Positions 1 through 12,534 are shown, counted from the first letter of the stretch. The stretch is DNA of 64,000 nt from Dickeya aquatica (GCF_900095885.1 NZ_LT615367.1:4278001-4342000), one strand, 5' to 3'. A program made the numbers and translations. The notes: generated by a model from the letters alone, not told the origin.

Positions 1-216
1 TCCTCGGGGTACTGAGATGTTTCAGTTCCCCCGGTTCGCCTCACACACCTATGAATTCAGTGTGTGATAGTGTGTCGAAACACACTGGGTTTCCCCATTC
101 GGGTATCGTCGGGTATAACGGCTCATATCGCCTTGCCGACGCTTATCGCAGATTAGCACGCCCTTCATCGCCTCTGACTGCCTAGGCATCCACCGTGTAC
201 GCTTAGTCGCTTAACC
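1..216 (-). rRNA. rrl: 23S ribosomal RNA, 5' portion (cut by window edge)
   Basis: Read on the minus strand, the segment ending at 216 begins GGTTAAGCGACTAAGCG, the standard start of enterobacterial 23S rRNA. It continues into the conserved GTGGATGCCTAGGCAGTC region. Only the first 216 nt or so are inside the window. It is the third gene of the rrn operon, after 16S, tRNA-Ile and tRNA-Ala. Confidence 0.97.
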
Positions 217-319
217 TCACAACCCGAAGGTGTTTCGGGATGCAAGTTTTTGAGAGACTCGAACAACACATGCATTCTCATACACATGCTGTCGTTTCAA
301 TTTTTCAGCTTGTTCCAGA

Positions 320-332
320 TTGTTAAAGAGCA
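320..332 (-). promoter_or_regulatory. boxA antitermination site ahead of 23S rRNA
   Basis: The minus strand reads TGCTCTTTAACAA, identical to the boxA element that loads the Nus/SuhB antitermination complex. It lies about 100 nt upstream of the 23S 5' end, where the second boxA of enterobacterial rrn operons is found. The rest of the 217-382 spacer holds processing stems and no gene. Confidence 0.85.
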
Positions 333-382
333 GAATACTTCGCAGCATACTGTTGCCAGTACACTCTGAAGTCATTCGTTAA

Positions 383-458
383 TGGTGGAGCTATGCGGGA
401 TCGAACCGCAGACCTCCTGCGTGCAAAGCAGGCGCTCTCCCAGCTGAGCTATAGCCCC
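383..458 (-). tRNA. alaT-like: tRNA-Ala (anticodon TGC)
   Basis: The 76 nt on the minus strand begin GGGGCTATAGCTCAGC, carry a TGC anticodon inside CTTTGCACG, and end with an encoded CCA. It matches the spacer tRNA-Ala of enterobacterial rrn operons and lies between tRNA-Ile and 23S. Confidence 0.98.
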
Positions 459-515
459 ATTGTGTGAGTTCAACCTTTTTCAGCCCCGCGCCGTGCTCCC
501 GCACCCTCGCGAAAC

Positions 516-592
<77 letters not shown>

Positions 593-660
593 ATAAGGTT
601 TTACTGCTCATCTTCTTCATCAGACAATCTGTGTGGACACCACGCAGGCTCTTCACTCGG

Positions 661-2201
<1,541 letters not shown>

Positions 2202-2344
2202 AAGTTTGATTGTGTTTTCCGAAGAAAACGTGCTCAAAGAATTTACTGTTATTTCGTAATGAATTAACTGTTGTCACTCTTCAAGACTTTCACAAAAGTT
2301 TTTGCGAAGTGTCCTGCGAGTGCCCACACAGATTGTCTGATTAA

Positions 2345-2357
2345 TTGTTAAAGAGCA
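2345..2357 (-). promoter_or_regulatory. boxA antitermination site in rrn leader
   Basis: The minus strand reads TGCTCTTTAACAA, followed by ATTAATCAGACAATCTGTGTG, the conserved enterobacterial rrn leader. It allows Nus-dependent antitermination of the rRNA transcript. It lies between promoter P2 and 16S. Confidence 0.88.
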
Positions 2358-2394
2358 GTGCGACCGGCCTGAGCCTGCTGTCGCGAGGTGGCGT

Positions 2395-2422
2395 ATACTA
2401 CGCTTTCCTCATGAAGAGTCAA
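2395..2422 (-). promoter_or_regulatory. rRNA promoter P2
   Basis: On the minus strand a -35 TTGACT (2417-2422) and a -10 TAGTAT (2395-2400) are separated by 16 bp, the short spacing typical of rRNA promoters. It lies about 100 bp downstream of P1 and upstream of boxA. Confidence 0.85.
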
Positions 2423-2491
2423 CGCTTTTTTTCGTTTCTTCTTCGCTGACACCGCACTGCGTTGCCGCTGTTGCCGTGTCAGTGGAGGCGC

Positions 2492-2519
2492 ATTATAGGG
2501 ACTTCCTGCAGGCTGACAA
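2492..2519 (-). promoter_or_regulatory. rRNA promoter P1 with AT-rich UP-like element
   Basis: On the minus strand a -35 TTGTCA (2514-2519) and a perfect -10 TATAAT (2492-2497) are spaced by 16 bp. They are followed by GCGCCTCC, a GC-rich discriminator typical of stringently controlled promoters. The AT-rich run at about 2521-2545 fits an UP element. The upstream control region abuts the murI stop codon. Confidence 0.88.
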
Positions 2520-2556
2520 GCCCTAAATTTCAAAAATAATATCGACCGCTCAATAT

Positions 2557-3429
2557 TCACGCAGAAGAGGTGAGCAAGGTCAATTTTTCGAGCGAATTAA
2601 AGCCATAACGGCGTAAAACTGGCCAAAGCGTCGCAACTTTCGGTGTAATCGACAAGCAGTAGGCCACGTTTTTCTCCGTTGAGCAGTTAGGATTCTCCAG
2701 ATGGTCAATTAACCATGCGGTTCTGCGTGCAATTGCGGAGCCGGAATCGACCAGACGAGTGCCATCTGGCAATACATGCTGTAGCTCCTCGGTTAGCAGC
2801 GGAAAATGGGTACACCCCAGAACAACCGTATCCGGCGGTTCTGGCAATTTCAGCCACGGACGCAAAATTCTGCGCAGCGCTTCCTCAGAAACAGACTCGC
2901 CTTGCAGTTTAGCCTCAGCAAACTCAACCAATTCTGCCGAGCCCAATAACAAAATCTGGCAGTCATGGGCAAAACGAGCAATCAGTTCATGAGTATAAGA
3001 GCGCTGTACCGTCGCGCGGGTAGCGAGTAAACCGACAACCCCGTTGCGGGTCAGTTTCGCCGCAGGCTTCACCGCAGGAACGACACCTACCACCGGGAAA
3101 TCAAAACGCGCACGCAGTGCGGGCAGTGAGATAGTGCTGGCGGTATTGCAGGCAATAATGACTAAGGATAAAGGGTGCTGCTTTTCTACCGCCTCAACAA
3201 TAGAGAGCACACGTTCGATAATAAATTGTTCAGGCTTTTCCCCGTAGGGAAAAGCCTCGTTATCAAACGCGTAGATATAATGTAAGTCCGGCAGTAAATT
3301 GCGAACTTCATCATAAACAGACAAGCCGCCCACCCCAGAATCAAATACCAGCACGGTGGGGCGGGGGGATAAATCAGAAACTATAGCTTCCGGTAAGATA
3401 GTATTCTCGCCCTGCGGTTCGGTAGCCAT
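2557..3429 (-). CDS. murI: Glutamate racemase
   Basis: MurI interconverts L- and D-glutamate in the cytoplasm to supply D-Glu for peptidoglycan. The 290-residue protein shows the Asp/Glu racemase signatures DSGVGGLSV (residues 30-38), ACNTAS with catalytic Cys94, and GCTHFP near residue 205. It aligns closely with E. coli MurI throughout. The start chosen (MATEPQ, 3429) matches the E. coli N-terminus and lies eight codons inside the longest frame. The start overlaps the 3' end of btuB by 56 nt, as in E. coli, implying co-transcription and perhaps translational coupling. The rrn promoter lies immediately downstream. Confidence 0.96.
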   Translation of the reverse strand: MATEPQGENTILPEAIVSDLSPRPTVLVFDSGVGGLSVYDEVRNLLPDLHYIYAFDNEAFPYGEKPEQFIIERVLSIVEAVEKQHPLSLVIIACNTASTISLPALRARFDFPVVGVVPAVKPAAKLTRNGVVGLLATRATVQRSYTHELIARFAHDCQILLLGSAELVEFAEAKLQGESVSEEALRRILRPWLKLPEPPDTVVLGCTHFPLLTEELQHVLPDGTRLVDSGSAIARRTAWLIDHLENPNCSTEKNVAYCLSITPKVATLWPVLRRYGFNSLEKLTLLTSSA

Positions 3430-5272
3430 ACGCCGTCTCATAATTCTTATCAAACAGGTTGGCTATTCTACCACGAACCGTGAGATGAGAGGTGACGGGA
3501 TATGAAGCGGCGATATCAACTGTACTATAGCTAGGTAACTGGCGCTGTGTAGACGCATACTCATTGGTATTGTTATCATAACGTTTACCAAAATATTGAT
3601 AACTTACATCAACATCGACATCAGCAACCCTCCAGCCAAGTTGATATTTAGCCTGCTGTTTGGCACGGCGCGCGATAACTTCGTTATCCTCATCCCGTCT
3701 GGCATCAAGATAGCCCAGCGTAATTTGATGATTAAAGATTCCAGTATCAAATTGCCCTGTCCATTCCACCCCTTGTAAGGTCGCAGCTTTAACGTTGCTG
3801 TAAACACCATTAAATGTCACAGGATCAGACGAATAGGTGAGCAAGTTGTTCACTTTATTGTGATACGCAGACAAGCGCCAATTCAAATAGCCGGTTATTC
3901 CCTCAACCCCTGCTTCCCACTGTTTGGATTCTTCAGGTTTCAAGTCCTTGTTAGGCATAATATTACTGTATTTTTGCCCAAACATTTGCCCTAAAGTCGG
4001 TGCCTGAAACCCAGTTCCATAAGAAAGGGTCAGCCTATAATCAGGCAAAAAGTCCCAACCAGCCGCTGTTTGCCAAGTACCATGCTGGCCAAACTGCTCG
4101 TTGTCATCGCCACGTACGGAACCCTCGACCGTAAAAGCACTTATTTGTTGTTGGGCCGTTAGGTAAACACCGGTATTGTCTCTTTTATAATCATCAGACT
4201 CCCTGGCAGCCGTATTATAATTTACGCCTTCGGAAATTAATTTTTGCTGCTGCCAATCTACCCCCGCACTGAGCATACCTTGACCAATTCGGTATGTATT
4301 TCCCCATTGCAGATTGTGTTGCTCCATATTATCCAGGGAGCTAATACCGTCGTACCGACCTTCCGTATTCAGATAGTTGATGAAGCGATATTTTTGATAA
4401 CTCGCTACCAGTTGTGAGGCGAAATCGCCTTGAATAAAGCGTACACCCGTATTGTAAGAGTGGTTATAAATTTGCTGCTCGTTTGTGCTGTTAGTGGATA
4501 AAGCATCGTAATCGCTGTTCGCGCCGTAACCATATCCACGGATAAACGCAGACCATTGTTCATTAAAACGATGATCTACACCGCCCCAGAACGATTTATT
4601 ACGCCAGCCGTCTCTATCGCTGTCCGGGCCGTATGTTGATGACGTCGGCTGAACATTGAATCCTTTTGTATCTTGATATGCTCCCGCTAATGTTAATGTT
4701 GTGTTATCACTAATTGCCTGGCGTAAGCTACCGTTGTACTGCTGGTAGTGATTACTACCAATCCCGGTTTCCAGCGTCCCACCTTTTTTGTCTGACTGCG
4801 TAATGACGTTGATAACGCCACCAATTGCATCTGCACCATAAACGGCAGAACGAGGACCTCGGATAAATTCAATTCGTTGAACCAAAGACATCGGTATTTG
4901 ATTAAAATCCGCAACACCAGTAATACCGGGTTTCGCCAGCGGAATACCATCAATCAAAACTAATGTATGACGGGCTTCTGAACCACGAATATAGATAGAA
5001 GCACTTTGGCCAAGACCACCATTCTGTGCGATATCCACACCGGGTAGACGTTTTATAACCTCTAACACATTTTTCGCCTGCCAGCGGTCAATGTCTTCTC
5101 GCGTCACCACGTTTGTGGGTGCCAGCACGGAGGATACCGGTTGCGGGAAACGGTTAGCGGTGACTACCATCGCGTCACGGTTAGTTGACTGTGTGTTGTC
5201 GCTACCCTGCGCCCATCCCGAAAATGAGGCAGCGATAGTGGCCGCCAGTAGCGTTATTTTTTTATTAAGCAT
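3374..5272 (-). CDS. btuB: Vitamin B12 outer-membrane TonB-dependent receptor
   Basis: BtuB imports cobalamins across the outer membrane using energy from TonB-ExbBD. The 632-residue protein has a signal peptide (residues 1 to about 21, ending GWAQ), a TonB box (DAMVVTA, about 33-39), a plug domain and a 22-strand barrel ending in aromatic SYSF. The start at 5272 (MLNKKI) was chosen because it gives a clean signal peptide; the longer frame runs into the riboswitch leader. Expression should be repressed by adenosylcobalamin through the upstream riboswitch. The 3' end overlaps murI. Confidence 0.96.
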   Translation of the reverse strand: MLNKKITLLAATIAASFSGWAQGSDNTQSTNRDAMVVTANRFPQPVSSVLAPTNVVTREDIDRWQAKNVLEVIKRLPGVDIAQNGGLGQSASIYIRGSEARHTLVLIDGIPLAKPGITGVADFNQIPMSLVQRIEFIRGPRSAVYGADAIGGVINVITQSDKKGGTLETGIGSNHYQQYNGSLRQAISDNTTLTLAGAYQDTKGFNVQPTSSTYGPDSDRDGWRNKSFWGGVDHRFNEQWSAFIRGYGYGANSDYDALSTNSTNEQQIYNHSYNTGVRFIQGDFASQLVASYQKYRFINYLNTEGRYDGISSLDNMEQHNLQWGNTYRIGQGMLSAGVDWQQQKLISEGVNYNTAARESDDYKRDNTGVYLTAQQQISAFTVEGSVRGDDNEQFGQHGTWQTAAGWDFLPDYRLTLSYGTGFQAPTLGQMFGQKYSNIMPNKDLKPEESKQWEAGVEGITGYLNWRLSAYHNKVNNLLTYSSDPVTFNGVYSNVKAATLQGVEWTGQFDTGIFNHQITLGYLDARRDEDNEVIARRAKQQAKYQLGWRVADVDVDVSYQYFGKRYDNNTNEYASTQRQLPSYSTVDIAASYPVTSHLTVRGRIANLFDKNYETAYGYRTAGREYYLTGSYSF

Positions 5273-5324
5273 AATTAAAGAAGCATCCAAACTGAATTGG
5301 CAGGATGCCGCACCCTCATGATAG

Positions 5325-5512
5325 ATAGCACGCGATAACCATGAACATTGCGACGTATACCGGCAGGTCTTCGGGCTTGGGGGCTGCCATTGCTGGCAAA
5401 AAGACGATGACTTCCCATCCATCAGGACAGTGTCTGCACAAGGCTATCGCCTGCTATTTCCCCTTACCGCTGCGCGTCAGCTCCAGATTTACACTGGATT
5501 CCCTTTTCACTT
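5325..5512 (-). promoter_or_regulatory. Cobalamin (AdoCbl) riboswitch in btuB leader
   Basis: The minus-strand leader of btuB contains the B12 box (5360-5378, AGACCTGCC core). Upstream it has the conserved GGGAATCCAGTGTAAATCTGG block and the GCGGTAAGGGG element (about 5455-5505). These are the hallmarks of the adenosylcobalamin riboswitch that represses btuB when B12 is plentiful. The boundaries are approximate. The rest of 5273-5724 holds the two divergent promoters of btuB and trmA and no gene. Confidence 0.9.
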
Positions 5513-5724
5513 GCAAACAAGACCGGACGCTCATGCTACGATCGCTAAAAGTGGATGTCTAGACTTCCATTTATTGGAGAGACAAACTGAACAACAAGGT
5601 TGGACATCATTGTCAGATCCCCTACAATCGCGCACTGACAACATTCCTGTTGTGCAAATTGTGCAAACCCAATGTTTTCAGCGCCCACATTCCCTTTATT
5701 GACTGCTTTTCGGATGAGACCCGC

Positions 5725-6828
5725 ATGACGCCAGATATCCTGCCCATCGACCAGTATGATGCCCAGCTTGAGGAAAAAACCGGTCGTCTTGTTGCCATGA
5801 TGGCCCCTTTCGGCGCGCCCGCACCGAGTGTATTTCGCTCGCAAGTCAGTCACTACCGGATGCGGGCGGAATTTCGAATCTGGCATGAGGGGGATGACCT
5901 CTACCACATCGTGTTCGATCAGCACACCAAGCAACGGATCCGGGTCGATCAGTTCCCTGCCGCCAGTGAGCTCATTAATCGCCTGATGCCCGTCCTGCTT
6001 GAGGCATTGCGCGGTGAACCGGTGTTGCGCCGTAAACTGTTCCAGATTGACTACCTTTCAACGCTCAGCGGCGAAATTGTGGTGTCACTGCTTTACCACA
6101 AAGCACTGAACGATGAATGGCAACAGCAAGCTGCTACGCTGCGGGATCAATTACGCGAACAGGGTTTTGCGCTGCAACTGATTGGCCGGGCAACGAAAAC
6201 CAAAATTTGTCTGGATCGTGATTACGTTGACGAGCGCCTGCCGGTTGCTGGCCAGGAGATGATTTATCGTCAGGTTGAAAACAGCTTCACCCAGCCGAAT
6301 GCCGGGGTGAATATTCAGATGCTGGAGTGGGCGCTCAGCGCCACTGCCGGTTCAAAGGGCGATTTGCTGGAGCTGTATTGCGGTAACGGCAACTTTTCAC
6401 TGGCGCTGGCACGCAACTTCGCGCGGGTACTGGCAACAGAAATCGCCAAACCTTCGGTGGCTGCCGCACAGTACAATATCGCCGCCAATCACATTGATAA
6501 TGTGCAGATTATTCGTATGGCGGCGGAAGAATTTACTCAGGCAATGAACGGGGTGCGCCAGTTCAACCGCTTGCAGGGCATCAACCTGAATGACTACCAC
6601 TGCGAGACTATTTTTGTTGACCCACCGCGCAGCGGCCTTGATGAGGATACGGTGAAACTGGTGCAGGCTTACCCGCGCATTTTGTATGTGTCCTGCAACC
6701 CACAAACCTTATGCGATAACCTGACAACCCTGAGCCAGACTCACCGTATCAGCCAGTTAGCGCTGTTTGATCAGTTCCCCTACACCCACCATATGGAGTG
6801 CGGCGTCTTACTGGAACGATACGTCTAG
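5725..6828 (+). CDS. trmA: tRNA (uracil-5-)-methyltransferase
   Basis: TrmA makes m5U54 in the T-loop of tRNAs (and of tmRNA) using S-adenosylmethionine. The 367-residue protein has the SAM-binding motif [10 protein letters not shown] (about 215-224), DPPRSG (299-304) and catalytic Cys324 in YVSCNP, all as in E. coli TrmA. The start at 5725 (MTPDIL) matches the E. coli N-terminus. It is divergent from btuB, and its last 4 nt overlap the end of convergent yijD. Confidence 0.96.
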   Translation: MTPDILPIDQYDAQLEEKTGRLVAMMAPFGAPAPSVFRSQVSHYRMRAEFRIWHEGDDLYHIVFDQHTKQRIRVDQFPAASELINRLMPVLLEALRGEPVLRRKLFQIDYLSTLSGEIVVSLLYHKALNDEWQQQAATLRDQLREQGFALQLIGRATKTKICLDRDYVDERLPVAGQEMIYRQVENSFTQPNAGVNIQMLEWALSATAGSKGDLLELYCGNGNFSLALARNFARVLATEIAKPSVAAAQYNIAANHIDNVQIIRMAAEEFTQAMNGVRQFNRLQGINLNDYHCETIFVDPPRSGLDEDTVKLVQAYPRILYVSCNPQTLCDNLTTLSQTHRISQLALFDQFPYTHHMECGVLLERYV

Positions 6829-7196
6829 GGTGTGTCACTCTCGTCTGCGGGCCTGCGCGCCCGCAGCTTCACCACCAGCCACAGTGCCAGCGCGACACAG
6901 AGGATAGACGGCACGAAATTAGAGCCGATTTGCGGATATTCCGCGCGCACAATCGCGCTGTAGAGTAACAAGCCAAGCAAAAAACAGCCTGCCGCCAGCA
7001 AGGGCGTACCTTGTAGCATGGCGTGGTGAATGTAGCGCTGGTGCAGGCAATAAACCGATAACACCAGTGCAATTAACGGAAAAATGGAAAAGGGCACCGG
7101 CGAACTGAACAGCGCAATAAAAGAACCGTTCGCCGACAACCCCGCCAGCAATGCCAGTACCAGCGTGCCTTTTTCTGAATGTCTCTGCTCAGTCAT
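6825..7196 (-). CDS. yijD: YijD family inner-membrane protein (DUF1422)
   Basis: A 123-residue hydrophobic protein with about four membrane segments, clearly homologous to E. coli YijD (shared VYCLHQRY and RAEYPxIGSNF blocks). Its function is unknown. The second of two adjacent ATGs is preferred because the AGGAGG ribosome-binding site would be too close to the first. It lies 14 nt downstream of fabR in the same orientation, as in E. coli, so they probably form an operon. Confidence 0.9.
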   Translation of the reverse strand: MTEQRHSEKGTLVLALLAGLSANGSFIALFSSPVPFSIFPLIALVLSVYCLHQRYIHHAMLQGTPLLAAGCFLLGLLLYSAIVRAEYPQIGSNFVPSILCVALALWLVVKLRARRPADESDTP

Positions 7197-7210
7197 CATG
7201 CCTCCTCTGA

Positions 7211-7870
7211 TTATCCCTCAGGATAAGCGCCGAAGCCTTTACCCTGCTCTTTGCGATACCAGTAATAAGCGCCTTTGGCGATCATGCGCAGTTGTAATAC
7301 CAGGCGCTCTTCCAGTTGCCGGCGTTGCTCGGCATCTACATCCAGCGCTTCCGCACCCGCGCTAAAGACAATCGTCACCATCGCCTCGGCCTGAGCGTCA
7401 GCGAAACTGCGCGGAATATGATTTTCGACTTCAAGGTAATCGGCCAGTTCCGCGATAAAATGCTGAATTTCACGCGCTACTGCCGCACGAAATGCCGCCG
7501 AGGTGCCAGAACGCTCACGCAGTAACAAACGAAACGCATTTGGATTGTTACCGATAAACTCCATAAACGTCGAAACCGAGGTGCGAATCACGCTGCCGCC
7601 GCTTCTGACAATGCGTTGACGCGCCTGACGCATCAGTTGTCGCAACATCAGGCCGCTTTCATCGACCATCGTCAATCCCAGTTCATCCACATCGCGGAAA
7701 TGGCGATAAAACGAAGTAGGGGCAATGCCAGCCTCACGGGCCACCTCACGCAAACTCAGGCTGGCGAAGCTGCGTTCAGCGCTTAACTGGCTGAATGCCG
7801 CTTCGATCAGGGAACGGCGCGTCCGTTCTTTTTGTTGTGCTCTGACACCCATTATCCTGCCCAACGTCAT
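7211..7870 (-). CDS. fabR: TetR-family repressor of unsaturated fatty acid synthesis
   Basis: FabR represses fabA and fabB in response to the acyl-chain pool. The sequence has an N-terminal TetR helix-turn-helix (RRSLIEAAF through [18 protein letters not shown]) and is nearly identical to E. coli FabR over most of its length. The usual E. coli start is MGVRAQQ (7852 here). I chose the ATG at 7870 because AAGGAGAGCG sits directly upstream of it, while the inner ATG has a poor site, so the protein may be 6 residues longer. It is followed by yijD and divergent from sthA. Confidence 0.93.
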   Translation of the reverse strand: MTLGRIMGVRAQQKERTRRSLIEAAFSQLSAERSFASLSLREVAREAGIAPTSFYRHFRDVDELGLTMVDESGLMLRQLMRQARQRIVRSGGSVIRTSVSTFMEFIGNNPNAFRLLLRERSGTSAAFRAAVAREIQHFIAELADYLEVENHIPRSFADAQAEAMVTIVFSAGAEALDVDAEQRRQLEERLVLQLRMIAKGAYYWYRKEQGKGFGAYPEG

Positions 7871-8052
7871 CGCTCTCCTTAAGTGAAGAAACGCACTATA
7901 ACAAACTTTAGTTGCGACATACTGCGGCAAAGTTTGCCATAGTAAAAATGTGATCCGCCTTTCCCCTACAGAGATGAGGGGTGATTGGGTTATCCGTCGG
8001 GCAATGTTACAATCGAGTTAGCAATTTGTATAAAAACAAGGTGGTTACTACC

Positions 8053-9459
8053 ATGTCGATACAACAGCAATACGATTACGATGCCATCGTGATTGGGTCA
8101 GGCCCCGGTGGCGAAGGTGCCGCGATGGGGCTGGCAAAGCAAGGGTCAAAAGTCGCCGTGATAGAACGGCACTACAATGTCGGCGGTGGTTGTACCCATT
8201 GGGGCACCATCCCGTCCAAAGCGCTCAGACATGCCGTTAGCCGCATCATTGAATTCAACCAAAACCCGCTCTATAGCGATAACGCCCGCGTCATCAGCTC
8301 TTCGTTTTCCGATATTCTGCGCCACGCCGATAGCGTCATCGGCCAGCAAACCCGTATGCGTCAGGGGTTTTATGAGCGCAACCATTGCGAGCTGTTCTCC
8401 GGCGAAGCCCGCTTTATCGACGCCCATACCCTCGCGGTTTACTACCCGGACGGCTCCCACGATACGCTCACTGCCGCCCATATCATCATCGCCAGCGGCT
8501 CCCGCCCCTATCACCCGGCCAGCGTGGATTTCAGTCATCCACATATCTACGACAGCGACTCTATTCTGGAGCTGGATTACGAGCCTAAACACGTCATTAT
8601 CTACGGTGCAGGAGTGATTGGCTGTGAATATGCGTCGATTTTTCGCGGATTAAACGTCAAAGTTGATTTGATTAATACCCGTGACCGGCTACTGGCGTTT
8701 CTGGATCAGGAAATGTCGGATGCGCTGTCATACCATTTCTGGAACAACGGTGTGGTTATTCGCCACAACGAAGAGTTCGACCAAATCGAAGGAGTGGATA
8801 ACGGCGTCATTGTGCACCTGAAATCCGGCAAAAAAATGAAGGCGGATTGCCTGCTGTACGCCAATGGACGAACCGGTAACACCGAAAATCTTGGTCTGGA
8901 AAATGTCGGGCTGGAAACAGACAGTCGCGGCCTGCTGAAGGTCAACAGCATGTATCAAACCGCGCAGGCGCACATTTACGCCGTCGGCGATGTGATTGGT
9001 TATCCCAGTCTGGCCTCAGCCGCTTACGATCAAGGTCGTATTGCTGCCCAGGCGATTACCGAAGGGAACGCCACCGCCCATCTGATTGAGGATATCCCGA
9101 CCGGTATCTACACCATTCCAGAGATAAGCTCTGTCGGCAAAACGGAGCAAGAGCTGACGGCGATGAAAGTGCCCTACGAAGTGGGGCGTGCGCAGTTCAA
9201 GCATCTGGCACGGGCGCAAATTGTCGGCATGAATGTCGGCAGCCTGAAAATTCTGTTCCACCGTGATACCAAACAAATCCTCGGCATCCACTGTTTCGGC
9301 GAGCGGGCGGCCGAAATTATCCATATCGGCCAGGCCATTATGGAACAGAAAGGGGAAGGTAACACTCTCGAGTATTTTGTGAATACCACGTTTAACTACC
9401 CGACCATGGCCGAAGCCTATCGGGTAGCGGCGCTGAATGGGTTAAACCGGCTGTTTTGA
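8053..9459 (+). CDS. sthA: Soluble pyridine nucleotide transhydrogenase
   Basis: SthA is a flavoprotein that transfers hydride between NADPH and NAD+, mainly reoxidising excess NADPH. The 468-residue protein has the FAD motif GSGPGG (15-20), the [10 protein letters not shown] segment in which the second redox Cys of the disulfide oxidoreductase family is replaced, a second dinucleotide fold at GAGVIG, and the dimerisation domain. The start at 8053 follows the E. coli N-terminus. Its 3' end overlaps convergent oxyR by 18 nt. Confidence 0.95.
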   Translation: MSIQQQYDYDAIVIGSGPGGEGAAMGLAKQGSKVAVIERHYNVGGGCTHWGTIPSKALRHAVSRIIEFNQNPLYSDNARVISSSFSDILRHADSVIGQQTRMRQGFYERNHCELFSGEARFIDAHTLAVYYPDGSHDTLTAAHIIIASGSRPYHPASVDFSHPHIYDSDSILELDYEPKHVIIYGAGVIGCEYASIFRGLNVKVDLINTRDRLLAFLDQEMSDALSYHFWNNGVVIRHNEEFDQIEGVDNGVIVHLKSGKKMKADCLLYANGRTGNTENLGLENVGLETDSRGLLKVNSMYQTAQAHIYAVGDVIGYPSLASAAYDQGRIAAQAITEGNATAHLIEDIPTGIYTIPEISSVGKTEQELTAMKVPYEVGRAQFKHLARAQIVGMNVGSLKILFHRDTKQILGIHCFGERAAEIIHIGQAIMEQKGEGNTLEYFVNTTFNYPTMAEAYRVAALNGLNRLF

Positions 9460-10359
9460 TTGCTGCTCCATGTAGAGCTGCATATGTTCACGAACAGACT
9501 CGGCCAGTTGCTCATAACGGCCACGTAACGGTGAGCCCGGACGATACACCAGCGCAATGGTGCGTTTGGGCTCAGGTTTATAACACGGCAGATAGCACAC
9601 GCCATCACGTATCCTGTCTTGCGGTACCGCCAGCGACGGTAACAGCGTTATCCCGCTGCCTGCGGCCACCATATTGCGCAAGGTTTCCAGACTGGTGGCG
9701 CGAAAATGGGTGTCTTCATCGGCACCGGCCTGAAAACAAAAGCCCATTGCCTGGTCGCGCAGGCAATGGCCATCTTCCAGCATCAGCAATTTTTCCCCCG
9801 CCAGATCGGACATCGCCACACGTTCGCGGTTAGCCCACGGATGTTCCTGATAAATCGCCAGTTTCATCGGTTCATCGAACAACGGGACTTCAATAAACGC
9901 CTCCGTCTCTTTCACCATGGCTAAAATCGCGCAATCCAGCTTGCCGCTGTCAAGCTGGGCTAACAGCTGATGGGTCTGGGCTTCATGCAAATACATTTCC
10001 AGTTTCGGGAAACTGCGATGCAGCATGGGAATAATATGCGGCAGCAAATAAGGGCCAACGGTCGGGATCAGGCCAATATGCAGCGGGCCTGACATGGTTT
10101 CACCTTGCTGGCTGGCCATCTCTTTGAGCACCTTCACTTCGCGTAACACCGTTCTGGCCTGCTCAACCAGTAATAATCCGGCTTGCGTGAACAACACCTT
10201 ACGGCTGGTACGTTCCAGCAGCATCACCCCCAGTTCGTCTTCCAGTTTACGAATCTGACCACTCAGAGTGGGCTGGCTGACGTGGCACGAGTCCGCTGCG
10301 CGCCGAAAATGGCGGTGCTCTGCCAATGCCACCAGATACTCTAAATCCCGAATATTCAT
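9442..10359 (-). CDS. oxyR: LysR-type hydrogen peroxide sensor-regulator OxyR
   Basis: OxyR activates antioxidant genes when H2O2 forms a disulfide between two cysteines. The 305-residue protein has an N-terminal LysR helix-turn-helix and keeps both redox cysteines at the E. coli positions (Cys199 in GHCLRDQ and Cys208 in GFCFQ). It is divergent from the peroxiredoxin-glutaredoxin gene at 10523, a likely target. In E. coli the neighbour is the OxyS RNA gene; I did not recognise OxyS here. Confidence 0.96.
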   Translation of the reverse strand: MNIRDLEYLVALAEHRHFRRAADSCHVSQPTLSGQIRKLEDELGVMLLERTSRKVLFTQAGLLLVEQARTVLREVKVLKEMASQQGETMSGPLHIGLIPTVGPYLLPHIIPMLHRSFPKLEMYLHEAQTHQLLAQLDSGKLDCAILAMVKETEAFIEVPLFDEPMKLAIYQEHPWANRERVAMSDLAGEKLLMLEDGHCLRDQAMGFCFQAGADEDTHFRATSLETLRNMVAAGSGITLLPSLAVPQDRIRDGVCYLPCYKPEPKRTIALVYRPGSPLRGRYEQLAESVREHMQLYMEQQSKQPV

Positions 10360-10422
10360 GCCTTAATTCCCCTAAACATGATAGCCCCTAGCGATAGATA
10401 GAATAGCAACGAACGATTAGCC

Positions 10423-10439
10423 CTATCAACCTTTGATAG
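10423..10439. promoter_or_regulatory. Possible OxyR-binding region in oxyR/prx intergenic
   Basis: The 163-bp divergent spacer contains the inverted repeat CTATC-N7-GATAG and four further ATAG tetranucleotides at 10381, 10394, 10398 and 10403. OxyR contacts ATAG/CTAT elements, but the spacing here does not match the full consensus, so this is only suggestive. Confidence 0.4.
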
Positions 10440-10522
10440 TGAATAATAACGTTAATACAGCGAATCCTGATAAGTGACGGATTTCGTCAAACAGAATTTT
10501 TCGACAAGTTAGAGACTGAAAT

Positions 10523-11254
10523 ATGTTTATAAGCCAAGAAGGCAAAAAAATTCCATCCGTCACCTTTCACACCCGACAAGGCGATCAATGGGTTGACGTC
10601 ACGACCGACGAGCTTTTTAACCATAAAACCGTGATCGTCTTTTCTTTACCAGGGGCCTTTACACCGACGTGTTCTTCCAGCCATTTGCCACGCTATAACG
10701 AGTTGGCTGCGGTATTCAAGCAATTTGGCGTTGACGCAGTGTTGTGCGTTTCCGTTAACGACACCTTTGTGATGAATGCCTGGAAGGCTGATCAGAACGC
10801 AGAAAATATTACCTTTATTCCCGATGGCAACGGCGAATTCACCCGAGCCATGGACATGCTGGTTGAAAAAGCGGATTTAGGCTTTGGCCCCCGCTCCTGG
10901 CGCTACTCGATGCTGGTTCGCAATGGCACCGTAGAAAAGATGTTTGTTGAGCCGAACAAGCCGGGCGATCCGTTTGAAGTTTCCGACGCCGACACCATGC
11001 TGAAGTACCTTGCCCCACACTATAAAATACAGGAATCCGTTTCACTGTTTACCAAGCCGGGCTGCCCGTTTTGCGCCAAAGCCAAACAGCTGCTTTTGGA
11101 CCACGGTATACCGTACGAAGAAATCATGCTGGGGAAAGATGCGACCACCGTCAGCCTGCGGGCTGTCACCGGGCGCAGCACCGTACCTCAGGTGTTCATC
11201 GGTGGCCGCCACATCGGCGGCAGCGAAGAGCTCGAAACCTTCCTGAGCGCATAA
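10523..11254 (+). CDS. Hybrid peroxiredoxin-glutaredoxin peroxidase
   Basis: The 243-residue protein fuses a Prx5-type peroxiredoxin domain (peroxidatic Cys50 in PGAFTPTC) to a C-terminal glutaredoxin domain (from about residue 171, CPFC at 181-184 and the TVPQVFIGG cis-Pro loop). Such fusions, known from Haemophilus and others, reduce H2O2 and alkyl peroxides with glutathione, the glutaredoxin domain recycling the peroxidase. It is divergent from oxyR, which suggests OxyR control, and is followed by a strong terminator. Confidence 0.95.
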   Translation: MFISQEGKKIPSVTFHTRQGDQWVDVTTDELFNHKTVIVFSLPGAFTPTCSSSHLPRYNELAAVFKQFGVDAVLCVSVNDTFVMNAWKADQNAENITFIPDGNGEFTRAMDMLVEKADLGFGPRSWRYSMLVRNGTVEKMFVEPNKPGDPFEVSDADTMLKYLAPHYKIQESVSLFTKPGCPFCAKAKQLLLDHGIPYEEIMLGKDATTVSLRAVTGRSTVPQVFIGGRHIGGSEELETFLSA

Positions 11255-11277
11255 GTTTTTCAAGCCAACGAAACTTT

Positions 11278-11303
11278 GGCGGGCTTCGGCCCGCCCTTTT
11301 TTT
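11278..11303 (+). terminator. Intrinsic terminator of prx-grx gene
   Basis: A perfect GGCGGG/CCCGCC stem with a CTTCGG loop is followed by seven T residues, 24 nt after the stop codon. Confidence 0.9.
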
Positions 11304-11321
11304 CGCCCGACACGAAAGACT

Positions 11322-11361
11322 AAAAACAAAGACGCCCACCAGGAGATAGCCAGGCGGGCGT
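11322..11361 (-). terminator. Intrinsic terminator of metF
   Basis: On the minus strand a nine-pair stem (ACGCCCGCC with its complement, one G-U pair) is followed by CTTTGTTTTT. It lies 25 nt after the metF stop. Confidence 0.8.
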
Positions 11362-11386
11362 TTGTGTTATGCGTATGCGGCAAGAA

Positions 11387-12292
<906 letters not shown>

Positions 12293-12322
12293 TCAATTCG
12301 CCATATTTATCGTTATTTTTTC

Positions 12323-12346
12323 AAACGTCTATACGTTTAGACGTCC
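12323..12346 (-). promoter_or_regulatory. MetJ operator upstream of metF (three met boxes)
   Basis: Three contiguous 8-mers, AAACGTCT, ATACGTTT and AGACGTCC, resemble the met box AGACGTCT. Cooperative MetJ-SAM binding here should repress metF. Confidence 0.88.
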
Positions 12347-12510
12347 ATATAGAAAATGACCGAATCCGCACAAAGAGTCAACGCTTTTCACGCGGACAGG
12401 TGCTGATGTTTACTCATTGAACATGAATAAAATTCAAGGTAAGACATTGCGGTACCGGTTTTCAGTATTAACAAAAAAAACCGGATGCGCCACATGCCCT
12501 CTTCGGACAC

Positions 12511-12534
12511 AAAAAAGCCCGTCGCAACGGGCTT
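12511..12534 (-). terminator. Intrinsic terminator of metBL
   Basis: On the minus strand AAGCCCGTTGCGACGGGCTT is followed by TTTT, 30 nt downstream of the metL stop. Confidence 0.9.

Noticed and set aside
5341..5702. Plus-strand ORFs at 5341-5562 and 5430-5702
   Set aside because: They lie antisense to the cobalamin riboswitch and upstream of trmA, with no homology or ribosome-binding context.
10376..10445. A full OxyR operator
   Set aside because: ATAG and CTAT elements exist but their spacing does not match the four-element consensus; kept only as a low-confidence region.
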